This document shows, in pieces, positions 1 through 7,951 of a DNA stretch of 16,939 bases (position 1 is the stretch's first letter; the number at the start of each line of letters is the position of its first letter). A model generated the notes under the pieces. It saw nothing but the letters and a program-made list of their open reading frames with translations. It did no database searches and was not told the origin of the DNA. The position numbers were made by a program, and so were the translations under genes. The DNA is from an uncultured Oscillospiraceae bacterium (GTDB taxonomy: Bacteria; Bacillota; Clostridia; Oscillospirales; Ruminococcaceae): positions 1-16,939 of the forward strand of contig CAKQGD010000040.1 in assembly GCA_934232845.1 (NCBI GenBank). The letters are read 5' to 3'.

Positions 1-147
1 CATAACAAACCGAAAAACAAAGAAGCACCCGTTCCCGAGCTGCAGGGAAAAGCCAAGAGCGGCAAAGAACGTGCCAACCCCATCATCAGCGGCACCTGCA
101 GTCCTGAATTAAAAGTATACCACCGGCAAAAGGACAATACCATTTAA
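1..147 (+). CDS. C-terminal end of an unidentified protein (partial)
   Basis: An open frame enters from the left edge and ends in TAA at 145-147, giving 48 residues. The tail is rich in Lys, Pro and Asn at its start (HNKPKNKEAPVPELQGKAKS) and ends in KDNTI. It has no membrane segment and no motif I recognise. Charged, Pro-containing tails like this occur at the ends of many element-borne proteins, but nothing here proves that origin. A short GC hairpin with stems at 187-191 and 195-199 lies downstream and could be a weak terminator. The frame could also be open by chance, because only 147 bases are visible. Confidence 0.35.
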   Translation, partial: HNKPKNKEAPVPELQGKAKSGKERANPIISGTCSPELKVYHRQKDNTI

Positions 148-272
148 GCAAAGAACGATCTTTTTGCCTTTTTGCTTTCTTTAAAACCGGCGATGCCGGA
201 CTTTCATTAATTTAATCGAAAAAAGGTGAAAAAGCCTGTTTTATCAGAGATCTTTCTCCTTTTGCTCTGCTT

Positions 273-304
273 ATAAAAATAACCGCACCATAAGGTGCGG
301 TTAT
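273..304 (-). terminator. Hairpin terminator, identical to the tRNA-Thr terminator
   Basis: The stem arms are 279-289 and 294-304 with an ATAA loop; A/T pairs extend the stem further. Read on the minus strand the hairpin is followed by TTTTTAT, so it suits minus-strand transcripts, probably the end of the operon 1 region. The 32 bases are identical and in the same orientation to 9798-9829, where the hairpin terminates a tRNA gene. This makes it both a terminator and one half of a direct repeat bracketing the B12 region. Confidence 0.7.
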
Positions 305-635
305 TTGATCAGCCGCCAAAGCACTAAAAAATGTTTTCTTTGGACGCTCTTCGCCCGGTATGTATTCTTCTGACGCCTTTCACTTTTTTGCACATTGGCT
401 TGTCCAGTATATGTATATTTCGTATAAGTCGGGGGATTGATCGGGCAGGCATTAATCCGTTCTGCCGTTTTTATTCTTATCTAACCTTCTCACTTTAAAA
501 GCTCATACGAAAAAGAGATCTTTGGCGTGCTTATCGGTCCGCATCATGAAACCTGTATAGCATCAGCAAAGCCTTATTATACCTAAAACAATCAGAATCG
601 CATAAGATCCAAGGGATACCCAACACTTTGGAAAT
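305..635. other. Gene-poor stretch, no supported gene
   Basis: This is about 330 AT-rich bases between the repeat/terminator and the TIM-barrel gene. The longest minus-strand frame with an ATG is about 42 codons (around 325-450) and has no ribosome binding site. A weak plus-strand hairpin (about 442-467, followed by GTTTTTATT) could be a terminator. I see no RNA gene or mobile-element end. Confidence 0.4.
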
Positions 636-1616
636 TCATCTGCACAACACAAACCCTTTTTTCAGCGTTTTCACTTGACGGTGCGCCGACAGAAAACGCT
701 CTTTCATCGTATATCCTGCCACTTCATGCGTCAAATATTCCGGATGAATTCGTTCCACCACCCGCGAAATCTCTGAATTTGTCCATGGGCGATGACGGTC
801 TATTTGTTGGATATGACTATAACTGGCAGCATATTTTTCTAAAAAGTCTTCCGGAAGTTCCGGCAAAATGCCGACTGCACGACGAAGATACGCTCCGCTC
901 AGACTTTGATGCAAATGTATTCCTCGAATCATGCCGCAAAGGTCGCCATGAATATCAAGCATTGCATTCAAATACCGCAGTGCCTGCGCCTGCGTCCGAA
1001 TTTTGGGATTCGTCACCATCAAATGGCCCGTGTCTAACATTAAACCTTTTTTCGAATAATTCACAGCTTCGAGAAGCTGCGCAGTTTTTTCCGGATCGGT
1101 GAACGTAAGCCCCGCCCACCACTGATTCTCCATCAAAAACTCAAACGGAAAAGAATCGTCCAACACAAGGTTCGCAATCTCCGCCGCCGCAGAAAAAACT
1201 TCTTCATCCGTATGCAGCCATTGAAAAGTGTAGCTTTCCTCGATGGACACATCCGAAACATGATATACCACATATTTCGCACCGAACTGCCGCGCTCTCG
1301 CAAGATCCTCCCGGTACAGCCGGATCAATCGTTCCGGCTCGCTTCCTCCATAAAAGTTATAAGCGCTTTCGAGACTTCCGAATTTACGGCGCAGAGCCGC
1401 CTTATCCTCGCGGTAAAAATCCAGCCAATCCGGAAGAAACGTCAAATGGTAACCGACAAGCAATTCCGGAGGAATGTCTGAGGGAATATCTTCTCCCGCC
1501 CAAATGCCTTCTATTCCGTCAAGTCCCATCGATGCGCATGTTCTTCGAAGAGTATTCCAACCGTTTTCTTTGTTTCGCAGGTTATGGTCCAAAGGTGCGT
1601 TTATCAGCTGATACAC
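636..1616 (-). CDS. TIM-barrel protein, sugar phosphate isomerase/epimerase-like
   Basis: A 326-residue cytosolic protein of the xylose-isomerase-like TIM-barrel (AP endonuclease 2) superfamily. Candidate metal and active-site residues sit at the ends of predicted strands: His57 (GYHL), His119 (YHVSD), Glu163 (LMEN), Asp195 and His198 (LDTGHL), His234/His236 (GIHLHQ) and Glu298 (THEVAG). The full barrel length is present. The start is GTG at 1614-1616 with a GAGG-type site just upstream; the next Met (residue 30) would remove the first strand. It lies 119 bases after the ECF fusion gene with no clear terminator between them, so it may be the last gene of the cobalamin-riboswitch operon. The substrate is unknown, and a link to B12 rests on position only. 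Confidence 0.75.
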   Translation of the reverse strand: MYQLINAPLDHNLRNKENGWNTLRRTCASMGLDGIEGIWAGEDIPSDIPPELLVGYHLTFLPDWLDFYREDKAALRRKFGSLESAYNFYGGSEPERLIRLYREDLARARQFGAKYVVYHVSDVSIEESYTFQWLHTDEEVFSAAAEIANLVLDDSFPFEFLMENQWWAGLTFTDPEKTAQLLEAVNYSKKGLMLDTGHLMVTNPKIRTQAQALRYLNAMLDIHGDLCGMIRGIHLHQSLSGAYLRRAVGILPELPEDFLEKYAASYSHIQQIDRHRPWTNSEISRVVERIHPEYLTHEVAGYTMKERFLSAHRQVKTLKKGFVLCR

Positions 1617-1735
1617 AAAAGCCGTCCTCTTCCCTCTCTACAAAATCCAAGAAGCACCCCTGCTCCGCTGCTCTCTATCCCAAAATCACACAATCTTTGA
1701 ATTCCTTTATTCGAAGAAAATCCCTCCAGATATTC

Positions 1736-4357
1736 TCACTGCTCCACCAGCCCGTATTTCAGTTTAATACGGTCCAGCTTTTCCAACATGGGACGAGAAG
1801 AAATCCAAAGAAAATATACCGTAGCCGATGCGTGAATCAAATCAATCGGAAAACCTGTCGCATAATAAGCAAGAAGGATTTTCCAATTCAGCGCGCCGCT
1901 CCAGATAAGCGCAGAAGCAGGGTTCATAATGCCGCCGTAGATAAGCACCGCAGCGAGCGCTCCGAATACGGAAAGAGACAATCGGGTACGGCGCAGAAAT
2001 CCTTTGCGAAAAAGCACTCCTGCTAAAAAGCCGATAATTCCCATTGCAAACATCTGCCAAGGCGTCCATGGTCCTTGTGAGAACATCACATTTGATACCA
2101 GCATCGTGACTGCGCCCACAAGAAAACCCGCCTCTCCGCCGAAAGCTACCCCAGATAAGATAACCATCGCCATCACAGGCTTAAAATTCGGCAGCATAAA
2201 AAAAGCGGCACGCCCCGCTACACCCAGCGCGCACAAAACAGCAATGATAACCAACTCTCTGGCCTGCGGCTTTTTCCCCTCAAAAATAAGAAAAAAGGGC
2301 AGCATACATTCTAATAAAACCAGTAAAGAAATAAAGTAATACTTTCTGTCGCCTAAATAAAATACCCCGATAAAAATTGTCAGCGGAATCAAAAGGAGAA
2401 TCATAAGCGCAGCGGCAACCGTGCGTTTAGGCAGCCTGCGATTTCCGCGTGCAGTCTGTGCATGTTCTATCGGCGGCTCACTGCGTCCTCCGATGGAAAA
2501 TCCGAACAGCAGCAGCATAAAAACGAGAAAATAATATACCCCATATCCTGTGCCAAAGATACGTCTCAGAGAAATAAGCCCCGTGCAATGCAGAAAAGAA
2601 AGCAGCACCCCCGCCCCGGAAATACCCGCAAGAAGCTTTCGCCAAGCAGGAAGTTTTTTTTGCTTTGCCTCGTCCGTCTCCTTCGGCGTCGGAAGAGGAT
2701 TTTCATCCTTTGGAATGCAAATCGGAGCGGGAATCTCTCCCCCGCACGCTCTGATTACATCGGCACAAGTTACCGCCCACGGCAGCTGCTGTCTGGCCAT
2801 GCGGTTTTCCGCCGTCGTGTAAAAGCTGTTGCCCGAGAAAAAGCCGCACGGTTCAGAGCAAGAAACAATGTTTCCGTCAAAAAAAAGCGCACAGCGATCA
2901 GCATATTCCGCGCAGAATTCAACATCATGGCTGACCATTACAATACAGACGCCGTGGCGCAGAAGCGTTTTTAGAATCACTGCGAAAACCTGTTTAAACT
3001 CTGCATCAAGGCCTTTGGTCGGTTCATCTAAAAGCAGAATTTCCGGGTCGAGCAGCAGCACCTTACATAGAGCAGCGCGCTGCTGCTCACCTCCGGATAA
3101 GTCGTATGGGTGTCGGTCTAAAAGTTCTTCCAGACGGCAAAGCCGCACGGCGCTGCGAAGTTTTTGTTCCTTTTCCTCTTCAGAAAGCTTTTTCCCTTTC
3201 AGTATCTCGGCCACATCTTCACGCACCGTTTTCTTTACAAACAGCGCCTGAGGGTTCTGCGGCAAAACACCGATCGTCCCAAAAGCGGACGCTTTTCCCC
3301 GATAGGGTTGATTCAGTCCCGCCATCAGCGATAGACTTGTGGTTTTTCCCGTTCCGTTTCCTCCCAGAATTGCCAAAAGTTCTCCGCGCCGCGCTTCAAG
3401 CGAAAGGCCTTTCACTACATCGGGAAGATCACGCTCGTACTTAAACCAAACCTCTTCCAGCTTCAGCACCGGCTCTCCGACCGCAGCAGAGGAGCGTACA
3501 GGCGGTTCATCTTTTAAAGATTTTGTTTCGGCGTAAGACCGCAGCCAGTCGCTTCCATCACGTACTGTAACGGGACAAGGCAATTCGTTCGGTACTGCAG
3601 CCCAAATACGCATAGGCGCCGGCATAGCCAAAAACATTGAATGTCCCGCCGCGCGCAGCTGTTCCCCCACTTGACGCGGAGTTCCGTCCGCAGCGATATG
3701 TCCTTGGTCCATTACCACAACACGGTCCGTCACAGGAAAGACTTCTTCCAAGCGATGCTCCGTAATGAGCACCGTCGTACCGAGTTCACGATTGATCTTT
3801 CCGACCGTTGCAAGAAAATCTCCTGCCGCAATCGGATCAAGCTGGCTTGTCGGTTCGTCTAAGATTAAAACGGAAGGCTGCATCGCCATAATGGAAGCAA
3901 GATTCAAGAGCTGTTTCTGACCGCCGGAAAGATCCGTTACATTTTTATAAAACCATGTCTGAATCCCAAAAAAACTGGCCATTTCTGCGACACGAGTTCG
4001 GATTGTCGGCGTATCATATCCTAAGCTCTCCAGTCCAAAGGCCAGTTCATGCCAGACTTTATCCGTCACAATCTGATTATCGGGATTTTGCTGTACAAAG
4101 CCGATTCTCATACTCTCCTCTCGCCGATCAAGAGTATCAAGAGGACGCCCTTCAAAAAGAATTTCTCCCTTTCGGCTTCCATGGGGAGCAAGAACAGACT
4201 TCAGCTGCCGCAGCAGGGTTGATTTGCCGCATCCGGACGGTCCGCAGATTGTTACAAACTGTCCCTGCCCAATCATCAGAGAGATGTCTTCCAGAGCATT
4301 TTTTTCCTGCCCGGGATAAGAGAACGTAAGATTTCGGATTTCTATGCAGTCCGGCAT
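1736..4357 (-). CDS. ECF transporter fusion: two ATPase domains plus membrane S component
   Basis: An 873-residue fusion that supplies both ATPases and apparently the substrate-binding subunit of an ECF importer. ATPase 1 (about 5-240) has Walker A GPSGCGKST at 39-47, LSGGQ at 143-147, Walker B ending in DEPTS near 171 and the switch His201. ATPase 2 (about 297-510) has GGNGTGKTT at 332-340, LSGGEQ at 420-425, LLLDEPTK near 441-448 and His477. A linker leads to an extra bundle of about four hydrophobic helices (570-692), then a 5-6 helix S-component-like module (about 700-855). ECF ATPases normally form an EcfA/EcfA' pair with a separate S protein, so a fusion of all three is unusual but known in Clostridia. 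AAAGGAG precedes the ATG. The riboswitch upstream of the operon points to cobalamin or a precursor as substrate; this is inferred. Confidence 0.88.
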   Translation of the reverse strand: MPDCIEIRNLTFSYPGQEKNALEDISLMIGQGQFVTICGPSGCGKSTLLRQLKSVLAPHGSRKGEILFEGRPLDTLDRREESMRIGFVQQNPDNQIVTDKVWHELAFGLESLGYDTPTIRTRVAEMASFFGIQTWFYKNVTDLSGGQKQLLNLASIMAMQPSVLILDEPTSQLDPIAAGDFLATVGKINRELGTTVLITEHRLEEVFPVTDRVVVMDQGHIAADGTPRQVGEQLRAAGHSMFLAMPAPMRIWAAVPNELPCPVTVRDGSDWLRSYAETKSLKDEPPVRSSAAVGEPVLKLEEVWFKYERDLPDVVKGLSLEARRGELLAILGGNGTGKTTSLSLMAGLNQPYRGKASAFGTIGVLPQNPQALFVKKTVREDVAEILKGKKLSEEEKEQKLRSAVRLCRLEELLDRHPYDLSGGEQQRAALCKVLLLDPEILLLDEPTKGLDAEFKQVFAVILKTLLRHGVCIVMVSHDVEFCAEYADRCALFFDGNIVSCSEPCGFFSGNSFYTTAENRMARQQLPWAVTCADVIRACGGEIPAPICIPKDENPLPTPKETDEAKQKKLPAWRKLLAGISGAGVLLSFLHCTGLISLRRIFGTGYGVYYFLVFMLLLFGFSIGGRSEPPIEHAQTARGNRRLPKRTVAAALMILLLIPLTIFIGVFYLGDRKYYFISLLVLLECMLPFFLIFEGKKPQARELVIIAVLCALGVAGRAAFFMLPNFKPVMAMVILSGVAFGGEAGFLVGAVTMLVSNVMFSQGPWTPWQMFAMGIIGFLAGVLFRKGFLRRTRLSLSVFGALAAVLIYGGIMNPASALIWSGALNWKILLAYYATGFPIDLIHASATVYFLWISSRPMLEKLDRIKLKYGLVEQ

Positions 4358-4408
4358 ATCATAATTTCTCCTTTATTAGTTGCGTCGGCGAATGTATTCC
4401 CGCCTTTT

Positions 4409-5320
4409 TTATCCGCCATAAACAGTGATTTGTTTTTGAAGCCTCTCCCATCGGAGGTCAGCCGCGATCCCGATGGCAACGGGAAACATGCCAAGAGCCA
4501 AATACACCGCCAAAAGGCTGAAAAAATACGCGCCTTCCGTCACGCCTCTGATCGACGGATAATATCGCCACGATAATACCCCAAGCCCGATCCCTGCAAA
4601 AAGATAACCGGCACAGAACAGCAGAAAAATAAGCGCGTTTTTATCGCGCCGATCAAATCGGTAAATAGAAAAAGCAGTTCTTCCCGGCAGTCCATACCCC
4701 CGGCTCTTCATGCTGTCCGCCGTCTCGATCGCATTTTCCAATGCCCATGTCACAAGAATCGAAAAAATCGTAAGGCCGTTTTTAGCACGGCGAAGAATAC
4801 TTCCTTCGGAAATATCCCGCCCTACACACCGCTGCGCATTGGATACTATTTTTGCCTGCGCCTGAAATTTCGGCACAAAGCGTAAAGCCATGGACAGCAG
4901 AAGAGAAAGCGCGGGAATTATCCGTCCAAACAGATAAACGAACTTATCCGAAGTCATCACTTCATTATAACACGAAAACCAGAGCAGAACCGAAACCAGC
5001 ATAGAGGCTGCAGCAGCTCCATACACAATGCTCTCCAGCGTTAAAGGATTTCCTGACGGCAGATAAGTAAGAATCGTAACTCCCGCATGGCTGAATGCCG
5101 GATTCACAATTGCCGCCATCAGCATCATCGGCAGAGCAAATGAGAATACAAAACGTACTCCCTTTTTTCCTCTGAGATAAATCAGATAGGAAAATGAAGA
5201 AATCAAAGAAACCGCAAGACATCCCGGGTGCATCAAAAACATGGAAAACAACAATACCAAAACAAAGTACAAAAAATTTATCGCCGGATGAAACCTCGAA
5301 AAGGTATCACGATTTTGCAC
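4409..5320 (-). CDS. ecfT: EcfT-type transmembrane coupling protein
   Basis: A 303-residue integral membrane protein that links the ATPases to the S component of an ECF importer. Hydrophobic helices lie near 13-48, 56-75, 100-118, 133-147, 183-197, 228-248 and 264-288. The cytoplasmic coupling region includes SMALRFVPKFQAQ (143-155) and the family signature around 201-210 (ADSMKSRGYG), whose Ala-Arg-Gly pattern docks on the ATPase. The start is GTG at 5318-5320 behind AGAGGAGG with 8 bases of spacing. It sits 51 bases upstream of the ATPase/S fusion. Together the two genes supply every part of a complete ECF transporter (T, A, A' and S). Confidence 0.9.
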   Translation of the reverse strand: MQNRDTFSRFHPAINFLYFVLVLLFSMFLMHPGCLAVSLISSFSYLIYLRGKKGVRFVFSFALPMMLMAAIVNPAFSHAGVTILTYLPSGNPLTLESIVYGAAAASMLVSVLLWFSCYNEVMTSDKFVYLFGRIIPALSLLLSMALRFVPKFQAQAKIVSNAQRCVGRDISEGSILRRAKNGLTIFSILVTWALENAIETADSMKSRGYGLPGRTAFSIYRFDRRDKNALIFLLFCAGYLFAGIGLGVLSWRYYPSIRGVTEGAYFFSLLAVYLALGMFPVAIGIAADLRWERLQKQITVYGG

Positions 5321-5408
5321 GCAGGGCGCCTCCTCTTACAGATTTTATACTTAACAAAAATGCACAGCGCCAAAAATCCCGACGATATCAGTTTGTAGAC
5401 CCCATTAG

Positions 5409-5453
5409 ACAGACCGAGCAAGATCTTTTAAAAAAGATCCCGATGCGGTCTGT
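5409..5453. repeat. Long interrupted inverted repeat inside the operon
   Basis: Outer arms (5409-5416 and 5446-5453) and inner arms (5422-5429 and 5432-5439) give 16 base pairs separated by an internal loop. It lies in the 166-base gap between the DUF4430 gene and ecfT. No T-run follows on either strand, so it does not look like a simple terminator. It may tune mRNA processing, stability or expression of the downstream transporter genes. Confidence 0.6.
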
Positions 5454-5486
5454 TCTCAGTGATTCTTCGTTCAATCATCGTCTTCG

Positions 5487-6242
5487 TCAGCTGCTTCCCA
5501 AGGCGGAATAGCCGCCTACATCCACACCAAGAGAGCAGGTAAAGACCCATTCGACCTGATCGCCCTCCTCTAAAAGATAGCGGGAACATCCATAATTGGG
5601 GAACCATCCGTTGACACGGTACATCCAGCCAGAAAGCTCTCCGCAGTCAAACTCGTAAAGGTTATAAATTCCCTCAATATAAGCGGAATTATACATCGGC
5701 GTATCGGAAAATTCCATATGAATCCCTGCATTCTTCATTTCTCTCTGCAAAAGATCGAATACGCTCTCCCCTTCATAAAATGTCACTTCTTGTTCCGGAA
5801 AGATCACGCCGTCCGGCGGAACAATCTCAACCTTTTCCGGCACCAACCAGTCGAGATTGTCCAAAATCGTATCGCACCGCACGGACAAAGTACAACTATG
5901 CGGCTCATCCGTCTTAATCGTATTCTGCGGCTCTACCGGAAGCGGCTTTCCTTCCGGGACGGGATCCGTGAGATAGCGGTCTTTTCCAGTTTCCGGATCA
6001 ATCTCCATTCCGTTTTTTACAGAGTAGTCCACATCTCCGGATTCAACTTCCGAAACTCCTTCTTCTTCGGCTAAAACGGCCGCAGCGGACATTTTCTCGT
6101 CTGCTGTCATGGATTCCTTTGCAGGGGAGATTCCCCACCCCTGCAATCCGGGAGCGTTTCCTCCGTACCAGAAAGCCGCGGCCAAAACCACTGCGGTTAT
6201 GAGCAGACAAACTGCTTTTCCTCTGTTCTTTTTCCACCACAT
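5487..6242 (-). CDS. Membrane-anchored DUF4430 protein (transcobalamin beta-domain-like)
   Basis: A 251-residue protein with a short basic N-terminus and one hydrophobic helix (about 9-27) that acts as signal anchor, so the rest lies outside the membrane. After a low-complexity acidic and Pro-rich linker (about 40-115) comes a DUF4430 domain (about 117-236). The domain contains GESVFDLLQ (158-166), GELSGWMYRVNGWFPNYG (201-218) and LLEEGDQVEW (223-232). DUF4430 is related to the C-terminal beta-domain of animal transcobalamin and intrinsic factor. The gene starts at ATG 6242, 24 bases after the barrel-protein gene, with GGAGA upstream. Position between a barrel protein and EcfT, under a cobalamin riboswitch, suggests a surface corrinoid-binding role. 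Binding is inferred, not shown. Confidence 0.82.
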   Translation of the reverse strand: MWWKKNRGKAVCLLITAVVLAAAFWYGGNAPGLQGWGISPAKESMTADEKMSAAAVLAEEEGVSEVESGDVDYSVKNGMEIDPETGKDRYLTDPVPEGKPLPVEPQNTIKTDEPHSCTLSVRCDTILDNLDWLVPEKVEIVPPDGVIFPEQEVTFYEGESVFDLLQREMKNAGIHMEFSDTPMYNSAYIEGIYNLYEFDCGELSGWMYRVNGWFPNYGCSRYLLEEGDQVEWVFTCSLGVDVGGYSALGSS

Positions 6243-6266
6243 ATCTGCACTATTCTCCAGTCATGC

Positions 6267-7388
6267 TTATACTGCAGCGTCCTGCATCCGATAAAGGCTG
6301 TTTTTTCCTTCAGCGGCACGGACGAGCGCTGCAAGTCCGTAAAAGCCCTGTTCGGTTGACATCATACTGTCTCCGGTAGCATCCTGCGTATGAAGAAAGC
6401 CCTTTCCCGCCTGATGATAGGAAAGAAGATTATCCGCCATATTCAGGCCGTTTTTTACAAAACGAGCGTCTTCAATCGAAATGCCCAGCTCGCACAAAGC
6501 CACTATCATCTGCACGCAGCTTTCGCTGTTTTCGACTCCCCACGAAGAATATCCTCCCCGCTCATTCTGCTGCTCGGACATACAGGCCAGAGCCCCTTCG
6601 ATCGCCTCCGCCACCGCGGGCTGATCCTGATACTTTGCCAAAGCCTGCAGTGCCATTCCTGTAATATCCGGATCCGAACGGTCTTCAACGCTCGACTGAG
6701 CTTTGCTGCCTCCAAAAAGGCTCCATCCTCCGTCGGAAAGTCTGCATTCCAAGATGCGGTCAACATACATCTGCCTTGTAGCCTGCACAGAGGCATCCGG
6801 ATTTTCAGGCATAGGATACTCCCCCGAATCCAGCGCAATCAAAGCCCAAATAGGACCATTCAACCCGGTGAACAAAGTTTTTTCATAGTCTCCGAGCGGC
6901 TTTGTCAAGTCATATCCCGCTACATTCCGGGCATCCTTTCCGATGGCAGTCACCGCCACGATGACACGCATATATTCGGTATACTTCCGTTCGTGGAGAA
7001 CACCTTTGCATTCTTTTACATAGTTTTCCAAGTATTCGTAGTATTTTTCAAAATATCCCTCCGGCACCTCTGCTCCGCTTCTGGCAAGGCCCAGCACCGC
7101 CCACTCTCCTCCAGTACTGCCTACCTGCGGTGCAGGAACCGCGGAAACCAAATACTGCGCCGTATCCGCAAGAGCTGCATACAATTCATCGGTGTCTCCA
7201 TACAGAATTTCCGGTTTACTCGTGTCCGAGGGCAGGCTTTCCTCCGAGACAGAGGATTCCTCTGTGGAAACGGGTTCCTCCTGTGAAAGAGAAGAAGATT
7301 GTCCGGCACAGCCGACACATGCTGCTGCAAGAAGAAATGCCAGCAGCAGAGAAACTGCTTTCTTTAAAAAAATGAGACTTGAATTCAT
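6267..7388 (-). CDS. Exported alpha/alpha-barrel protein (prenyltransferase/transcobalamin alpha-like)
   Basis: A 373-residue exported protein. The N-terminus has a Lys pair, a hydrophobic core (11-23) and cysteines at 24 and 27, either of which could be the lipidated Cys of a lipoprotein, followed by a Ser/Glu-rich linker (30-58). The rest is helical repeats typical of the prenyltransferase/terpenoid-cyclase toroid, for example LSDGGWSLFGG (217-227), DPDITGMALQALAKY (239-253), NERGGYSSWG (275-284) and STEQGFYGLAAL (344-355). Animal intrinsic factor uses the same fold for its alpha-domain. GGGAGG precedes ATG 7388. It is the first gene after the cobalamin riboswitch and its terminator. Likely role: surface capture of corrinoids for the ECF importer, together with the DUF4430 protein. 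The catalytic residues of a true prenyltransferase are not evident to me. Confidence 0.8.
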   Translation of the reverse strand: MNSSLIFLKKAVSLLLAFLLAAACVGCAGQSSSLSQEEPVSTEESSVSEESLPSDTSKPEILYGDTDELYAALADTAQYLVSAVPAPQVGSTGGEWAVLGLARSGAEVPEGYFEKYYEYLENYVKECKGVLHERKYTEYMRVIVAVTAIGKDARNVAGYDLTKPLGDYEKTLFTGLNGPIWALIALDSGEYPMPENPDASVQATRQMYVDRILECRLSDGGWSLFGGSKAQSSVEDRSDPDITGMALQALAKYQDQPAVAEAIEGALACMSEQQNERGGYSSWGVENSESCVQMIVALCELGISIEDARFVKNGLNMADNLLSYHQAGKGFLHTQDATGDSMMSTEQGFYGLAALVRAAEGKNSLYRMQDAAV

Positions 7389-7419
7389 GTTTTCCTCCCT
7401 GTTCTTTACTTGAAAAATG

Positions 7420-7450
7420 AAAAGTCTCTTCTTTTTAAGAAGAGACTTTT
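7420..7450 (-). terminator. Terminator of cobalamin riboswitch 1
   Basis: A perfect 14-bp stem (7420-7433 with 7437-7450) around a 3-base loop is followed on the minus strand by CATTTTTC. It lies between the aptamer and the ribosome binding site of the first gene. That is the right place for the expression platform of a riboswitch acting by transcription termination when cobalamin is bound. Confidence 0.85.
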
Positions 7451-7573
7451 TCTTTACAATTTCAAACCGGCATTACAAAACAAAAAAGCGTATTTTCAGG
7501 ATATTTTACAACTGCAGATGCCGCTTTGTTTGAAAAAGTGTAAAGTATTTTCACATTTCAAAGTCTTTCCACT

Positions 7574-7733
7574 TTTTCCGGCAAGTTTCCTGTCTTATGC
7601 CTCTTTCTACAGAGCGCCTTCTCATTCTTCACAGAGCGATGGCCTTATACTCTCTTATGGGCAAATACAGTTGTAGTTTACAGATCGCGGACTCTCACCG
7701 CATTTCCTTTACGCTTTTTGAGCAACCGGAAAA
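7574..7733 (-). ncRNA. Cobalamin riboswitch 1
   Basis: Read on the minus strand, the segment shows the cobalamin aptamer pattern: closing helix P1 (TTTTCCGG at 7726-7733 with CCGGAAAA at 7574-7581), GCGGTGAGAGTCCGC, then ACAACTGTA, and the B12 box GACAGGAAACTTGCC near the 3' end. It controls operon 1 (barrel protein, DUF4430 protein, ecfT, ATPase/S fusion, perhaps the TIM-barrel gene). The ligand type (adenosyl-, methyl- or hydroxocobalamin) cannot be read by eye. Confidence 0.9.
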
Positions 7734-7746
7734 TTAAATTTTATTT

Positions 7747-7775
7747 ATTATCGCATAACTTCCCTCTTTTTTCAA
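7747..7775 (-). promoter_or_regulatory. Sigma-A-type promoter of operon 1
   Basis: On the minus strand, TTGAAA (7770-7775), a 17-base spacer and GATAAT (7747-7752) preceded by TGC, an extended -10. Transcription would begin just upstream of aptamer helix P1, as expected for a riboswitch leader. Confidence 0.75.
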
Positions 7776-7892
7776 GTCCTCATCATAAAATTTTAGCGTT
7801 CCGACAGCTTGAATTGCGTACACTTCCCGAATTGTTTCTGGAGTATGACGAAAAAGAATTACACATATTTTTGTTACGCCTTTTGTTCTGCC

Positions 7893-7931
7893 AAAAGCGG
7901 ACCCGCACGTTTTTCTTCGCGCGGGCCCGCT
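7893..7931 (-). terminator. Terminator of operon 2
   Basis: An 11-bp GC-rich stem (7896-7906 with 7921-7931, one G-U pair) ends in TTTT on the minus strand. It lies just after the anchor remnant and closes the ExbB-type operon before the promoter of operon 1. Confidence 0.85.
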
Positions 7932-7951
7932 GTGTTTTAAGGTTTTTCGGT

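Noticed and set aside
325..450. 42-codon minus-strand frame
   Set aside because: No ribosome binding site and no recognisable family; probably chance.
6390..7286. 298-codon plus-strand open frame
   Set aside because: Antisense to the alpha/alpha-barrel gene, with no motif or binding site.
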